Of a stretch of DNA of 64,000 nt, positions 1 to 13,654 are shown piece after piece. Within the stretch, counting starts at the first letter, position 1, and every line of letters starts with the position of its first letter. The notes beneath the pieces were generated by a model that saw nothing but the letters and a program-made list of their open reading frames with translations, searched no databases and was not told where the DNA came from. This DNA comes from Xylaria sp. FL1777 (lineage: Eukaryota > Ascomycota > Sordariomycetes > Xylariales > Xylariaceae). The translations under genes were made by a program, and so were the position numbers. Location of the stretch: assembly GCA_022578965.1 (NCBI GenBank), contig MU400696.1, positions 1 through 64,000 of the forward strand, in the 5' to 3' direction.

Positions 1-3000
1 CTAAAAGCAAATAAAAAGCTATTAATTTAGCTTTAAAGCATATTAATAATACTTTTATAATTAATATAAAAAATAATAAAAACTTTACATAAAATGTTTT
101 TATTATATTTAATTAATTAGTTATTATAAGCTTTTATACTATTTTAATTTATAGCAATATAAAATAGTTTTTTTAAATATATTAAAATAAGCAGCATATT
201 TTTTTTTTTATTAACTAAAATATTATTAAATATATTTATAAAATATATATTAATAATAATACTAAAAAACGTACTAATAGCTATATTACGTTATATAATC
301 CTTTTAATATATTAAATTTATTAATAAAAAAAAAGCAATAATTTGCTAATATTAAAATTAATAAGTTTAATATTAAAGTTGTTTAATTAACTAAAGTTTT
401 AATATAATAAAACATACTAAGTTTAGCTAATAAAAATAAGCTATTTATTAAAAGTAATAAAAAATAGCAGTTATATACTTTTAATTATAAAAAAGCAAAA
501 AAAAAAAAAAAAGAAACTAAAGAACTATAGCTAAATATAAATTAGCATAAAGTATTATATACGTTTTACTTTTTTTGCTTTTTTTTTAGCTTTTTAAAAC
601 TACTATTTATTAGCAATTTTTTATTATACTTTAGTAGTTTAAATTATATTAGTAAATTTATAGCTAGTAATATATTTATATATATAAAAAAAGTATTTAA
701 AAATAATATAACTATAGTTAGTTTTACTAAAAATAACAAAATAAAAGTTATAGCTATTATTAAGCATAAAGCTAACTAGCTTAATTATATATTAAGCATT
801 TAATAAGTATTTAATTATTGCTTTGTTTGCATTTTTAGTATTAATTTTAAGGTTAAACAAAGTATGTTTTTAATAACATTTTTAATTTATACTTTGTTTA
901 TAAAATGTTTAATATGCTTATTAAAAATATGTTAATATATTATAAAAAGCTTAACATATAAAACATAGCTATATTTTTTTTATTTATTTTATTTAAATAT
1001 TTTTATAGCATTATAAACTAAAAAAAACATAATATTTATATTAACTATTTTATTAAATATAATAGTAATATATTATTAAACTTTTTTTAGCATAAAATAT
1101 TTTGCTATATTATTAATAGCAAAATTTAAGTGTTAATATAAGTTTGCAGAATGTTTTGCGTAAAATTTTTAAAGCTTTTGCTATAAAAACTAAAAAATAG
1201 TTCTTTTTTAAAGCGCAAATTATTAATATATTTTTAGCAGTAACTTTAATAGTTAGCTAAAGTTATAATAATATAAATTATAACATACTTTTTATTATAT
1301 ATTTTTTTGCTTTTTAATATTTTTATTATTTAGCTATTATAAAAACTATAAAATATATTTTTTAAAGCATTTTGCATTTATAAACTTATATATACTTAGC
1401 TAAATAGCTTATAGCTTATTTTTAAATTTTAGTTTAGCTTTAGTTTATTTAATAAGCTTAACTAGCTTAAACTATTTTAGTTTAAAGTTAATTATTAAAC
1501 TATTTTTATTTTTAAGCTTATTAGTTATAATTAATTAATAATTTAATAGCATAAATTATATATAGCTAAACGTTAAACTTTTTAACGCATTATTGCTTAT
1601 GTTTATTATAAAACATAAATTATTTTAATTGTTTTTTAGTAGTTTTTTTTTATGCTTTAGTTTAAAAAGCTTAACTTTTTATGCTTTTAATAAATCAAAA
1701 TACTAATAAAAAGCAAAAAAGAATGCTATTCTTTATATTATACTATTTTAAATAACTTAGCTAAACTTTTGTAATAAGTTTAAAAGGTTTTTAAAAGCAA
1801 TAAAGCTAAACTAAACAATATATATTATGTTATAAATATTTATTTTTATTTTAAAAGCTATAATAGTAAGCATAATTTAACAAAAAAAGTTTAGCTTTAT
1901 AAACTTGTTATATAACTACTATTAGTTATTAAAACATATATTTGCATTATATTTTTAAATAAAACGCTTTATTTTAATTAAAGTAAACTTTAACTTTTAA
2001 AGCTATATTATTAAAAAATAACGCGTAGCAATAAGCTTTTTTTTGCTATTTATAAAAACAATAGTTTTAAGAATTAAGTATGCTATACTATGTTATGTTT
2101 TGCTAATTAAAAAACTTAATTGCTAGTAATTTTTTATAATAATACCTTTTTTTATAAAATAAACAATAAAAAATATATTAAGCTAATTAACTAAAGCATA
2201 AACAAATTATAGTTTTTTTAAACAGGTATTTTGTTATTAAAATCTAGCTTTAAGCAATATAAACTTTTAAACGTTTAAACTTAATATAGTAATATAGCTA
2301 AACTATAATATATTTTATAAAACTAACGCTTTTATATAATATATATTAAAATATATAATTTAGAAATTTTTTTATTAATAAACTATATAAAGCTTATTAA
2401 TAGCTATAAATGCAATTTTTTAGTTAAATAAACAATTATAAAACAAATTAATAAAATATTTTTAAGTAGCTTATTTAAGCTTAAAAATAATATATATAAA
2501 ACGTTTTAAAGCTAACTTAGCTTATATAGCATTATTTTATTAAACAATAAAAACATATTTTTATAACTATTTATATAGTACTAATTAACTTTTGTTATAT
2601 TATTTATTATTAATAATAAACAAGTGTTAAAAATTTAAGCAATTAAATTAAACTAATTATGTTTTAATTGTTTTAATAAGCATAATTATAAAGTTATTAT
2701 ACTTTGTATAATAACTAAAATAGTTTATAATATAATGCTTTTTTTATAACTAGTTTAAGCTACTAATATAATATTATTATAACAAAATATTATATGCTAA
2801 ATTAACTTAACTTATTTAACTTTAAGCTTAAGCTTATATAATTTGTTAAATTAACAACAATTTAAAATAATACTAATAATAGCTTATATAAAGTTATATT
2901 TTAATATGCATTATTAGTTATGTTTTAATTATAGCAAAATATACTATATAAAATATTAAATATAATTGCTAAATAAATGCTTTAATATTGCATTATTAGC

Positions 3001-3509
3001 TAGTTTATTTAGTTTGCTAAGTTTTCTAATAAATTTTAAAAGTTTTAAAGCTATTAGTTTTTTTAAAAAGCAACTATTAATTAAGCTAAAGCTAAAATTA
3101 TTAAAAGTCTGCAGTTTTATAATAAAGTAAAAAAATAATACTAGTTAATAAATTAACAAATAAAGCTTAACTTTTAACTATTTAAGCTTAAAATACTACA
3201 ACATAATAAAATATTTTAATTATAAAATTAGCGCTAAATATAAACATTACTATAAAAAGCTTTAAGCAATGTTATAATTGTTTTTTTTAGGTTTTATTAG
3301 CAAATAATTTATAAGTATAAATAATATGCATACGTATATAAAATAAACCTTAGCTTAAAAATCAACAAAAATGCTTTAAACTAAAATACATAAAACGCAA
3401 GCTTTAAACTTATAAATACATTTACATAAGCCCCTAAAAGAGGTAAATTATAGTTTGCAGCAAATATAGCTTACTGTTTTATATTTTTAGTTTAAAGCAC
3501 CTAAGATAA
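1..3509 (+). repeat. Left arm of large inverted repeat (truncated by window)
   Basis: The first ~3.5 kb reads as the reverse complement of 9,004-12,520. Matches can be followed at several anchor points: around 1-100 against 12,420-12,520, around 480-1,000 against 11,500-12,030, and 3,290-3,509 against 9,004-9,230. Copies differ by many C/T and G/A transitions and small indels. Position 1 pairs with about 12,520, so the arm probably continues to the left of the window. The content is not recognised as a named transposon family. Confidence 0.8.
3360..3509 (+). repeat. ~150-bp module with terminal inverted repeats, copy 1
   Basis: The segment starts AATCAAC followed by GCTTTAAACTAAAA and ends with TTTTAGTTTAAAGCACC, so its two ends are inverted copies of each other. 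It lies exactly at the inner end of the left inverted-repeat arm. Copies 2 and 3 are at 9,004 and 37,231. Size and structure resemble a MITE or the end of a foldback element; no target duplication is clear. Confidence 0.65.
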
Positions 3510-6469
3510 TTATATAGTATATATTATAGCTTATGCTGCTTAAAAGCTATAATTACTTTTTTTGCTAAATAGTTATTTTAGCTATTTATAAAAATAAAGC
3601 TATTTATAAATACTTTTTAATATTTATATTATTAATGCTTTTAATTTTTGTTTATTTTTTTTAATATATATTTATTAATATATTATAAACTTTTTATTAA
3701 GTAGTTATTTTTGCTATAAGCTAAAAATAAATTATTGCTATTATATTTATTAAGTAATATTATTTTTTTAAAGTTTTATAGTTTATATATATTGTTATAA
3801 TAATAACTTATAATAGCTTATAAGCTATTATAATATAGTTTAAATTTATTAGCTTGCTATTTAATATATAAAACTTAATTGCTAGTTTTATAAGTTTTAA
3901 TTAAGCTTTTTTTTTTTTGCAAATAAGCTTAAATTTAGTTTTTTAATGCTTTTAAACTACTAAAGTAATTATATATTAATAGTGCTTTATAGTTTTATAT
4001 TAAATATTGCTAAAATTTAACTTTTTTTTTTATTTAGATTTTTAATATAGTTAGCAATTTTTATAGCTAGTTATTAATTTAATAGCTATATTTTAAACAG
4101 CAAAAAATAGCTGCTATAATTATTAAGCTTTAAAGTTTAATTATATATATAAATAACTATTTTTAATAAAGTTTAAAAATTAAAATAGCAATAAGTTAAA
4201 CTTTTATATAATATAATTTACTTAATATTATTATTAGTTTTTTTAATTTTATTATTACTTTTAAGTTTTTTAAATATAATTAATTTTATAATAAAACTGT
4301 TTAATTTATGTTAATTAGTTGCTTTTTTGTTTATAAATATGCTTGCATTATTGCTTATTTATTTTTTAAAAAAATTAAACATTTTGTTAATTTATTAAAT
4401 TAGTAGTTTTATTGCTTTAAAATTAACATTAAGCATTATTTTTGCTTTAATTTATATAATAATATATTTAATGCATATTAATAGCTTATAATTAGCTATA
4501 AATATATAATTTATAGCTTAATATATAAGTAATAAAAGTAATATAATAAGTTATAAGTTTAAAAGTTTGTTTAATAATAATTTTATTAGCTAATATTAAT
4601 TATATTTAATAATAATTTATTAAGCAATAAATATAGCTTTTAAGTATTAAAAATATTTATTTAGCTTTTAAATTAAGCTTTTAATAATAGTATGCTTTAA
4701 GTTAATATATATATTTTTTGCATTTTATAGCAATTTTAGTACTTTAAGCATTTTTAAAAGCGCTATAGCTTAAAATACTATATTAATTAAATATAAAAAG
4801 TTTTTTAAAGTTTATTTATAGTTAATTAGCTTAAATAGCATGCTATTTTTTTTAATAAAGGGCTATTTTATTTATTTTAAATTTATATTATATAGTAATT
4901 TAGTTTTAAAATAAAAATTCTTAAAAATAGCTTATAAATTTATAATATTAAAATATTGCAGTAGTATTATTAGCTATATTTTAGCTTTTAGCAATAATTT
5001 TATATTAGCTTTAGCTTTTGCTAATAAAAAAACTAATATAACTAGTAGTTTTAATAGCTAATTTATTAAAACGTTTAATTTACTTGTTTTATATATAATT
5101 TTTACGCTAAAATATTTAATAATATTTAAAAAACGTATTATTTTTGCTAGTTATTTTATTTTTGTTTTTATTATTATAAAAAACTTATAATTTATATAAA
5201 CAATAATTTTTTTGCTTTTTATTTAATGCTATTAATATTAAAGTGCTAATATTATAGCTAGTAATTTTTTTTTTATATTAAGTAATATAATTAATATACT
5301 TTAAGCTTTTTTAAAAAGTATGCTATTAAATACAAAAATATAATTGTTTTATAAAAATATAGCTGCATTAAATATGCTTTAATATAATATATACTTAAGT
5401 TAATATTTATTATAAATAAAAGCTTTTAATTAAAAGCTTAAACAATTAGCATAATAATAATAGCTTTATAGATTTTTTGCTATATATTTTTAGTTTTTAT
5501 GCTTAACTTTATTTTTTAGTTTTTAGGTTTTTTTATTAGTATAATTAATAATGCAGCAATTAATAAATAGTTTTTAATAAAATGCTTAAAATAATTTGCA
5601 ATATTTATAAATGCTTTTACTTTTATAGTAGTTTTAAGCATAAGTTATTTTTATATTGCTATAACTTTTATTAAGTTTGCTTTAATGCTATTATAAAAAA
5701 CGTTAAAACTAAAAAAAATATTAAAATTTATAAAAAGCAATATTTTTAATATATTAATTATTATGCTATACTTAATTAATTATGCAAATAATAAGCAATA
5801 ATGCGTATATAGCTATTTTTTTGTTTTAGCTTAAATATAAATATTATTAAATAAATTAGCTAGCTATTTATAAAAAAGTTTAATTATTTTTTATATTAAT
5901 GCTTAAAACATTACTAAAGTATTATAAAGTTTAAAAAGCATTATTATTTATTTATATAGTTTAAATAATATAATAAATGCTATTTTTTTATAATATAGTT
6001 TATATATAATAATATACTAAAATTTATTTTTTAAGTTAATAAAAATATACTATTAGCGCTTTATAACTTGCTATATTTAGTTTGTTATATTAAGTAATAA
6101 ATAAACTTACTTTTTTGTTTTTTTATTAATTTTGCAATAATTATAACAAAAATGTTATATTATTAATTTATTATTTTTATTAAGCTTAATAATTATATTT
6201 AGCACTTTTTTTAAAGTTAATAATGCTAATAAACTTTATAGCTTTATGCTTTTTTTAATATAAATATTTTTATATATTTTTATAAACTTATATAGCGCTT
6301 TTTTTTATGTTAAGCTATATTTTTATAATAATAGTTTAATTAATAAATTATTGCTTATATTAATATAATGCTTTATTTTAGTAATAATATTAGTTTTTTG
6401 CTTAAAGTAATTAAATAGTTTAAAAAAGTTTTTTATATAATAGTTTTAATACTTGTAATAGCAGCAATA

Positions 6470-6860
6470 CTAGAAGTGTGGTGCAAGGGACCAACTATAC
6501 CCTATATTCTGAGAAAATATTCTACTTAAGGAAAAAGAGAAAAAAAAGAAACTACTCCGTACATCTTTGACAGCAATATATAGACAACTTGTATGGTGTT
6601 TGCGTAGCTCACCCATGGCAACCATTCACTACACCCTCAATGGGATCAATGGGACAATGGGCTACGCACAGGCCACCATGTGCCCCCTTCCATGGGGTAC
6701 GTACCCAACACTCCAACGTAGCGCAGCCACAGCTCCAGCCGCAGGCAAGCCACAACTCTGACAGACTAGCAAGCCACAGCTCCAGCCATAGGCAAGCCAC
6801 AACTCTGACAAACTAGCAAGCCACAGCTCCAGCCATAGGCAAGCCACAGGCTATCATAAT
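6470..6860. other. Island of normal base composition inside the RIP block
   Basis: About 390 bp of roughly balanced composition are embedded in the AT-rich block, with abrupt edges on both sides. Several overlapping frames of 61-75 codons are open on both strands (6,567-6,847). They are open because of composition and the tandem repeat, are low in complexity, and are not supported as genes. This sequence probably escaped RIP because it was single-copy when the surrounding repeats were mutated, or it arrived later. Confidence 0.7.
6725..6848 (+). repeat. 47-bp tandem repeat, about 2.6 units
   Basis: Two full 47-bp units (6,725-6,771 and 6,772-6,818) are followed by a 30-bp partial unit. Each unit starts AGCCACAGCTCCAGCC. 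Units 1 and 2 differ at only three sites, and all are transitions of the RIP type (GCAG against ATAG, and CAGACT against CAAACT). Confidence 0.85.
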
Positions 6861-9003
6861 ACTTAATAATTTATAGTTTTTTTAAAGTATTTTTATATTA
6901 TTTAATAGTTATAATATAGCATTTTTTGCTAGTTATACTAATAAATAAACGTTTTATTAGCTATATTAAAAAGCTTTTTTTAAACTTAAATAATATAATA
7001 ATTTTATAATTATTTAAAATAGCAAAAATGCTTTTTTATTTATAAAAAATCTGTTTTTTAATAGTTATATTGCTTAAAAAAGTATAGTTTAATATTATAT
7101 TTATTATTAATGTTTATACTTTTAATATATTATTAATAATTATAAAATTTACTATTATTTTATAATTTTTAATTATTTAAAGTTTTGTTTTATTAATGCT
7201 ATATATTATGTTTTATTTTTATAATTAATATAACATTAGTTTAAATATTAAAAATTATAAAATATAATAACTAATATAATTATAGTTTTAAAAAATAGTA
7301 AATTTATAGTTATTAGCTAGCTTAATTAAAAAAAAATTATAATAATTATTATAATTATTTTTTAGCTTTTATTTTTTATTAAGGTTTTTTTAGCTTTTAT
7401 TTGTTTTAATTAATAAAGCAAAACTACTTTAAGCAATATTAAAGATTTTAGTAAGTTTTTTATTAATTATATTATTTTTAAAACAATTAATAAAGCATTG
7501 TTTTATTTTATTAGTATTATTTTTATTTTTAGCGTTATTTATAATAAAAATATATTTAAAGTTATTAATTAAAGCTTTATTTTTAAAAGTTTTATATTTA
7601 TTTTAAACTTTATTAAATTTGCTAAAAAAATTGTTATAAAAAAGCTTGCTTTTAATAATTATAAATTAGCTAATTTGCTTTTTTTAATTTATTTTAAAGT
7701 TTTTAAGCTATTTAGCTTTTGCTTTATAGTTTTTTATATAATAGCTAATTTTATTATAATTAAAACATTTGTTTTATATTATTTAAGCTATAAATTTAGC
7801 TTTAGATTAATTATTTTTATATTTTATAACTTAGCTTACTTTTTGTTTATTAGTTTTAAAGTTTAAAATTATTAATATTAATAATATTTTAGTATAATTT
7901 ATTAGTTAAATTTATATTATGCTTAGTTTTTTAGTAGTTTTAGTGCTAATATTATATTTATAGTATAGTACTAAAATGCTTTATAATTAAATTATTATTT
8001 TAAAAATGCTATAAATTTTTAGTTTAATTAATATTATAATTATTATATAAAATAATTATATAGCTTTTTTAATTATTTAATTAATATTTAAATTATTGCT
8101 AAATTTTTTTATATATAGCTAAATTATTAATATAAAATTAATTAATTTATTAATAATAATATTATAAGTTTGCTATATATTTTTAATAATTATTAATAGT
8201 TTATAAAATATTATATAAAGCTATTATAAAAAATTTATTAATGTTTTGTTTTATGCTAATAATATATTAATAAATATTATTAATAAGCTATAAAATATAT
8301 TATATTTAGTTAATATTTAAATTATAGCTTTTAAAAAGTTTATTTAATTAATATTATAATAATAAATAAATAAAACTATTTAATAAAAGTTTTTTTTTAA
8401 TTTTATTATAACTTTTTTTAGCTATAATTTATATAATATTAATATTTAAATTAAGCAATTTTAAATATTTTTAATTTTATTAAAAGTTATATAATTTGCT
8501 TTTATTAGCTATAATATTATTAAAAATATTATTTTGTTTTTTGTTTTATAACTATTTAGCTAAATAATATTATTTAATAAAAATACGTTTAAAAAATAGT
8601 TTAAATATATTATTTTTGCTTAATTTATAAATTATTAAGCTTAAAATATTTATAAAAGTTAAAAGTTAAATTTTTAAGCTTTTTATTATTTATTACGTTA
8701 ATTAATTATTTTATATATAATATTTAGTTATTTTTTAAATTAATAAGCTTACTTATTAAATTATTAATTTTATTTGTTAGCTTTTGTTTTTTTAATGCTA
8801 TATTTAGTTTTTGTTATATTTTTATTAATATAGCTTTAATTTTATTAAATTATAATTATAAATTAATTATAAATTAATTAATATATTTATAAATATTTTT
8901 AATAATATTATTAACTATTAATTTAATTAAATTATTGCTTTTAAAGCTAAGCTTTATAATTTTATTGCTATTTTTAGCTATTTTATTAAATTAATACTAA
9001 AGT

Positions 9004-9153
9004 TTATCTCAGGTGCCTTAAACTAAAAACATAAAACAGCAAGCTACGCTTGCTATAAGCTACAACTTATTTTCTTTAAAGGCTTATGCAAATGTATTTA
9101 TAAGTTTAAAGCTTACGTTTTATGTATTTTAGTTTAAGGCACTTTTGTTGATT
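9004..9153 (-). repeat. ~150-bp module with terminal inverted repeats, copy 2
   Basis: This is the best preserved copy. GGTGCCTTAAACTAAAA at 9,012-9,028 and its complement TTTTAGTTTAAGGCAC at 9,127-9,142 form terminal inverted repeats that extend into CATAAAAC / GTTTTATG, about 26 bp with a one-base indel. The ~80 bp between them include a short self-complementary AGCAAGC...GCTTGCT. It is the inverted copy of 3,360-3,509. Confidence 0.7.
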
Positions 9154-12100
9154 TTTAAGCTAAAGTTCACTTTGCATACGTATATATATTATTTATACCT
9201 ATAGATTATTTGCTAACAAAACTCAAAAAAAACAATTATAATATTGCTTAAAGCTTTTTATAATAATGCTTATATTTAGCGCTAACTTTATAATTAAAAT
9301 ACTTTATTATATTATAGTATTTTAAGCTTAAATAGTTAAAAATTAAGCTTTATTTATTAATTTATTAATTAGTATTATTTTTTTACTTTATTATAGAACT
9401 ATAAACTTTTAACAATTTTAGCTTTAGCTTAATTAATAGTTGCTTTTTAAAAAAACTAATAGCTTTAAAACTTTTAAAATTTATTAAAAAACTTAGCAAA
9501 CTAAATAAACTAGCTAATAATGCAATATTAAAGCATTTATTTAGCGATTATATTTAGTATTTTATATAATATATTTTGCTGCAATTAAAATATAACTAAT
9601 AGCACATATTAAAATATAACTTTATATAAGCTATTATTAGTGCTATTTTAAATTGTTATTAATTTAATAAATTATATAAGCTTAAGCTTAAAGCTAAGCA
9701 AGTTAAGTTAATTTAATATATAGTATTTTATTATAATAATATTATACTAATAGTTTAAATTAGTTATAAAAAAAAGATTATATTGTAAACTGTTTTAGTT
9801 ATTATGCAAAATATAATAACTTTGCAGTTATACTTATTAAAACAATTAAAATATAATTAGTTTAACTTAATTGCTTAAATTTTTAATACTTATTTATTAT
9901 TAATAATAAATAATATAATAAAAATTAATTAATATTATATAAGTAATTATAAAAGTATATTTTTACTATTTAATAAAATAATGCTATATAAGCTAAGTTA
10001 ACTTTAAAACGCTTTATATATATTATTTTTAAGCTTAAACAAGCTATTTAAAAATACTTTATTAACTTGCTTTATAACTTTTTGTTTAACTAAAAAATTG
10101 CGTTTATAGCTATTAATAAGCTTTATATAATTTATTAATAAAAAGATTTCTAAATTATATACTTTAATATATACTATATAAAAGCGTTAGTTTTACAAAA
10201 TATATTATAGTTTAGCTATACTACTATACTAAGCTTAAATGCTTAAAAGTTTATATTACTTAAAGCTAAATTTTAATAGCAAAATATTTATTTAAAAAAA
10301 CTATAATTTATTTATGCTTTAGTTAATTAGTTTAATATATTTTTTGTTGTTTATTTTATAAAAAAAAGTACTATTATAAAAAATTACTAGTAATTAAGTT
10401 TTTTAATTAGCAGAACATAGTGCAATATAGCACACTTAATCTTTAAAACTATTATTTTTATAAATAGCAAAAAAAAGCTTATTATTACGCGCTATTTTTT
10501 AATAATATAGCTTTAAAAGTTAAAGTTTATTTTAACTAAAATAAAGCGCTTTATTTGAAAATATAATGCAAATATACGTTTTAATAACTAATAACAGTTA
10601 TATAACAAGTTTATAAAGCTAGACTTTTTTTATTAAATTATGCTTACTATTATAGCTTTTAAAATAAAAATAAATATTTATAATATAACGCGTGTTATTT
10701 AGTTTAGCTTTATTGCTTTTAAAAACTTTTTAAACCTATTATAAAAGTTTAGCTAAGCTGTTTAAAATAATATAACACAAAAAACAGCATTTTTTTTTGC
10801 TTTTTACTAGTATTTCGATTTACTAAAAGCGTAAAAAGTTAAGCTTTTTAAATTAAAGCATAAAAAAAAGCTACTAAAAAACAATTAAAGTAATTTATGT
10901 TTTATAATAAATATAAATAATAATGCGTTAAAAAGCTTAATGTTTAGCTATATATAGTTTGTGCTATTAAACTACTAATTAATTGTAACTAATAAGCTTA
11001 AAAATAAAAATAGTTTAATAGTTAATTTTAAACTAAAACAATTTAAGCTAATTAAGCTTATTAAGTAAACTAAAGCTGAACTAAAATTTAAAAACAAGCT
11101 ATAAGCTATTTAGCTAAGCATATATAAGTTTATAAATATAAAATACTTTAAAAAGTATATTTTATAGTTTTTATAGCAACTAAATAATAAAAATATTAAA
11201 AAGCAAAAAAATATATAATAAAAAGTATGCTATAACTTATGTTATTATAACTTTAGCTAACTATTAAAATTACTGCTAAAAATACGCTAATAGTTTACGC
11301 TTTAAAAAAGAACTATTTTTTAGTTTTTATAGCAAAAGCTCTAAAAATTTTGCGTAAAACACTTTGCAAATTTATATTAATACTTAAACTTTACTATTAA
11401 TAATATAGCAGAATATTTTATGCTAAAAAAGGTTTAATAGTATATTACTACTATATTTAACAAAATAATTAATATAAATACTATATTTTTTTTAGTTTAT
11501 AATGCTATAAAAATATTTAAATAAAATAAATAAAAAAAATATAGCTACGTTTTATATGCTAAGCGTTTTATAATATACTAGTATGCTTTTAATAAGCATG
11601 TTAAGCATTTTATAAATAAAGCATAAATTAAAAATATTACTAAAAATATACTTTGTTTAACTTTAAAATTAATACTAAAAATACAAACAAAGCAACAGTT
11701 AAATATTTATTAAACGCTTAGTATATAATTAAGCTAGTTAGCTTTATGTTTAGCAGTAGTTATAACTTTTATTTTATTATTTTTAGCAAAATTAACTATA
11801 GTTATATTATTTTTAAGTACTTTTTTTATATATATAAATATATTGCTAGCTATAGATTTATTAGTATAATTTAAACTATTAAAGCATAATAAAAAATTGC
11901 TAGCAAATAGTAGTCCTAAAAAGCTAAAAAAAAAGCAAAGAAAATAAAACATATATAATACCTTGCGTTAATTTATATTTAGCTATACTTCTTTAGTTTT
12001 TTTTTTTTTCTTTTTTATTTTTTTATAATTAGAAATATATAACTGCTATTTTTTATTACTTTTAATAAATAGCTTATTTTTATTAGCTAAACTTAATATG

Positions 12101-12520
12101 TTTTACTATATTAAAACCTTAGTTAATTAAATAACTTTAGTATTAAACTTATTAATTTTAGTATTAGTAAATTATTGCTTTTTTTTTATTAATATATTTA
12201 GCGTATTAAAAGAATTATATAACGTAGTATAGCTATTAGTACGTTTTTTAGTATTGCTATTAATATATATTTTGCAAGCATATTTAATAACATTTTAGTT
12301 AATAAAAAGAAAAATATGCTGTTTATTTTAATATATTTAAAAAAACTGTTTTATACTACTACAAATTAAAGTAGTATAAAGGCTTATAATAGCTAATTAA
12401 TTAAATATAATAAAAATATTCTGCGTAAAATTTTTGTTATTTTTTATATTAATTGCAAAAGTACTATTAATTTGCTTTAAAGCTAAATTAATAGCTTTTT
12501 ACTTGCTTTTAGCTATAGTA
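9004..12520 (-). repeat. Right arm of large inverted repeat
   Basis: This is the inverted partner of the window's first 3.5 kb. The inner boundary is sharp: GATAA at 3,505-3,509 pairs with TTATC at 9,004-9,008, and similarity is lost inside. The arm may extend beyond 12,520, but the partner sequence lies outside the window. A 72-codon minus-strand frame at 11,734-11,952 is present in this arm, and its counterpart in the left arm (around 570-780) is broken by stops, so it is treated as degenerate element sequence. Confidence 0.8.
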
Positions 12521-13364
12521 TACTAAATAAGGCCTAACTGCAGTATTTTTATTGCAAGTTTTAGTTTTATAACATTAAAATAAAATAATTAAGCAAAATA
12601 TAACATTTTTAGTTTATAGTTACTAGATTTTCTTTTATAGAAAAAAATAAAAAAATAAGAAATAATTTAACGTAGCACTTTATAGTTGCTAAGCTAAACT
12701 ACTATAGTTATTATAAATAAATATTTTATAATATTTATATATTAATAATAGCTTTAAAACTTAATGTTAATTAATTTGCTTTTGTTTTAAGTATATTTTT
12801 TTGTTTAACTTATATATTTTAACTATTAAAACTATAAAGCTGCAATTTTTTGCTTAAGTAATATAAAATTTATGCTTTTTAATGCTGTTTAAATATAGTT
12901 TAGTTAAACTTTATTAGGAAATAATATACTAAATTTAACTAAGTTATAAATTAAAAACGCTAAAATATAAGCATAAAACCTATTATGTAGCAATAATAAA
13001 GCTTAATAGTATTAAACCTTATTTTTCTTAATATGCTACTTGCAGCTAAAGAATTGCACGTTATGTTTTATAAAAAAATCCTAAAAAGTCCAAAAAATTA
13101 GTTAAATAAAATTTAGCGCAATATAAAAAAAAGCTAATATAAAAAGCATTTATTGTTTACAGTTATATATATTGCTTGCTTTTATTTAAGCAGCTACTAT
13201 AGCCCGAATAAAAAATATAGTTTTTTAATCTTTATGTATTATTATAAGTTGTTTATTATAGTTTTAATAATTTAAAATAATACAAAATAAAATATTATAA
13301 ACTTAATATACTTTAAATATTTCCTTTTTATTTTCGTAAATAGCAAAGGTTTATAAAATATAGC
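12521..13364. other. AT-rich spacer between repeats
   Basis: The stretch is RIP-degraded between the visible end of the inverted-repeat arm and the outer LTR. No frame, repeat unit or known domain could be recognised. It may simply be more of the inverted-repeat element, whose other arm lies outside the window. Confidence 0.5.
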
Positions 13365-13654
13365 TAATATTAAATAAGGTTTATATAATTGTACATTTAA
13401 TACATATATGCTAAAACAAAGTATAATAATCTTTATATTATAAGCTATTTATATTTTATATGTTTAAAAGAAAAAAAAGTTCATATAAAGCAAAAGTTCT
13501 CTTTTATATATAAAAACTTTGCTAATATACAAGCTAAACTAACACCAAGATTACCTTAGTTTATATAATAGCCCTTGCACAAAGTAATCTTTATATAAAA
13601 CTTATTATATATACTATACATAAAAATTACAACTAATAACTAGTTATTTTAACA
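13365..13654. mobile_element. Outer LTR pair (element B), left copy
   Basis: The 290 bp match 35,439-35,728, which is also exactly 290 bp, in direct orientation. The copies start TA(A/G)TATTAAATAAG and end TTATTT(T/C)AACA. Differences are mostly C/T and G/A transitions. The TA start is consistent with a RIP-altered TG, and the CA end is the usual LTR terminus. A pyrimidine run (CTTTTTTTTTTAG, about 13,662-13,674) follows directly, which would be a polypurine tract on the minus strand, so the element may read on the minus strand. No target-site duplication is clear. Confidence 0.7.

Larger units (their letters stand above)
3510..9003. repeat. Interior of the inverted repeat, RIP-degraded, unassigned
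   Basis: About 5.5 kb separates the two inverted arms. It is as AT-rich as the arms except for the island at ~6,470-6,860. No frame survives. A short segment at 8,234-8,275 translates to a run containing Tyr-Ala-Asn-Asn, which could be a RIP-altered YxDD of a reverse transcriptase, but the flanking residues do not decide a family. Its origin is left open. Confidence 0.5.

Noticed and set aside
6567..6847. Overlapping 61-75-codon frames on both strands
   Set aside because: They arise from the GC-richer island and its 47-bp tandem repeat; the translations are repetitive (ACLWLELWL and similar) with no gene signals.
7675..7866. 63-codon plus-strand frame rich in Phe, Ile and Leu
   Set aside because: AT-rich triplets translate to hydrophobic low-complexity protein; no start context, splice partner or domain.
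8234..8275. Tyr-Ala-Asn-Asn read as a RIP-altered reverse-transcriptase YxDD
   Set aside because: Flanking residues fit none of gypsy, copia or LINE well enough; kept only as a remark in the region entry.
11734..11952. 72-codon minus-strand frame
   Set aside because: It lies in an inverted-repeat arm, and the matching part of the other arm carries stops, so it is degraded element sequence.
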